From positions 72,084,001 through 72,148,000 of the forward strand of contig NC_134106.1 of the NCBI RefSeq assembly GCF_040939455.1: DNA of 64,000 nucleotides, in the 5' to 3' direction. This DNA is from Microcebus murinus (taxonomy: Eukaryota > Chordata > Mammalia > Primates > Cheirogaleidae). The translations under genes were made by a program, and so were the position numbers. Under the pieces are notes generated by a model. It saw nothing but the letters and a program-made list of their open reading frames with translations. It was not told where the DNA came from and did not search any database. The stretch's first letter is position 1; each line of letters begins with the position of its first letter. Shown here in pieces: positions 63,734-64,000 of this stretch.

Positions 63734-64000
63734 CACATGTAGCTTTTGGGCAATTCTACTAATCTCTACATTGCCGAGAACCTCATGTAAAGTTATGTTT
63801 ATGTGTTCTGAATAGATTCAGATATGGAATACTATAATTTGTGTGGTTTCTTAAATAGCGTGGGAGAAGAACAAAGACTTACACCAACTCTGAGATAGTA
63901 AAATATTAGTTGTTCCAGTGATGGATTCAGCCCATAGCTGAGAAATGACCATTTGAAAATATCTCAGAAATGAAACATTAGCTATTCTTTTCAGTCTCTA

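Larger units (their letters stand above)
56824..64000 (+). other. RMND5A: RMND5A intron 4 (continues beyond the window)
   Basis: The intron starts with gtgagt and no further exon is found to the window end. It holds an older Alu, two hAT-type DNA transposon remnants, a MIR, an antisense L1 block with a nested Tigger/MER44-like element, and a lemur Alu near the end. The stretches 57,850-58,370, 58,480-59,120, 59,260-60,880 and 61,900-63,340 show no gene or repeat that I can name. Confidence 0.85.

Noticed and set aside
63980..64000. Possible splice acceptor CTTTTCAG near the window end
   Set aside because: The bases after it do not encode the expected next RMND5A residues, so it is not called as exon 5.

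Overview
The window is nuclear DNA of a strepsirrhine primate, most likely a lemur. Most of the many Alu elements carry an expanded centre with a TTGGCCAATTAATTTCTTT-like segment between the two arms, which is typical of lemur Alus. Several L1 tails end in a shared CTTGTACCCCCATAATATGC-type 3' end. There are no bacterial genes, operons, CRISPR arrays or convincing structural RNA genes.

Layout: positions 1 to about 17,760 are intergenic and repeat-rich. They hold an MLT1-type LTR, MIRs, and one almost complete ancient L1 on the minus strand (about 3,975-11,242) broken up by seven Alu pieces. A CpG island (about 17,800-19,680) holds the promoter and first exon of the only protein-coding gene recognised, RMND5A on the plus strand. 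Four coding exons are present: 19,168-19,309, 43,571-43,713, 55,157-55,291 and 56,723-56,823. They splice in frame and encode the first 173 residues plus two bases of codon 174, of a protein that is 391 residues long in human. The LisH motif and the start of CTLH are inside the window. The rest of CTLH and the C-terminal RING-type domain lie beyond position 64,000. RMND5A is a core RING-type subunit of the CTLH/GID ubiquitin ligase.

Intron 1 (24.3 kb) contains two processed pseudogenes on the minus strand: NOP10 (22,674-22,868) and WDR77/MEP50 (about 41,964-42,800). It also contains a 640-bp inverted repeat with unusually similar inner arms (33,969-34,608) and nested L1, LTR and Alu elements. 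Intron 2 holds a lemur L1 tail, an Alu, MIRs, an L1 5' fragment, and a short segment with a perfect octamer next to a perfect RFX X-box. Introns 3 and 4 hold MIRs, DNA transposon remnants and a Tigger/MER44-like element nested in an L1.

I found no undescribed multi-gene system. The observations most worth a second look are the inverted repeat, the two pseudogenes, the upstream ORF in the RMND5A leader, the octamer/X-box pair and an extremely short L1 tail insertion. Repeat family names come from memory of consensus sequences, so their boundaries are approximate.
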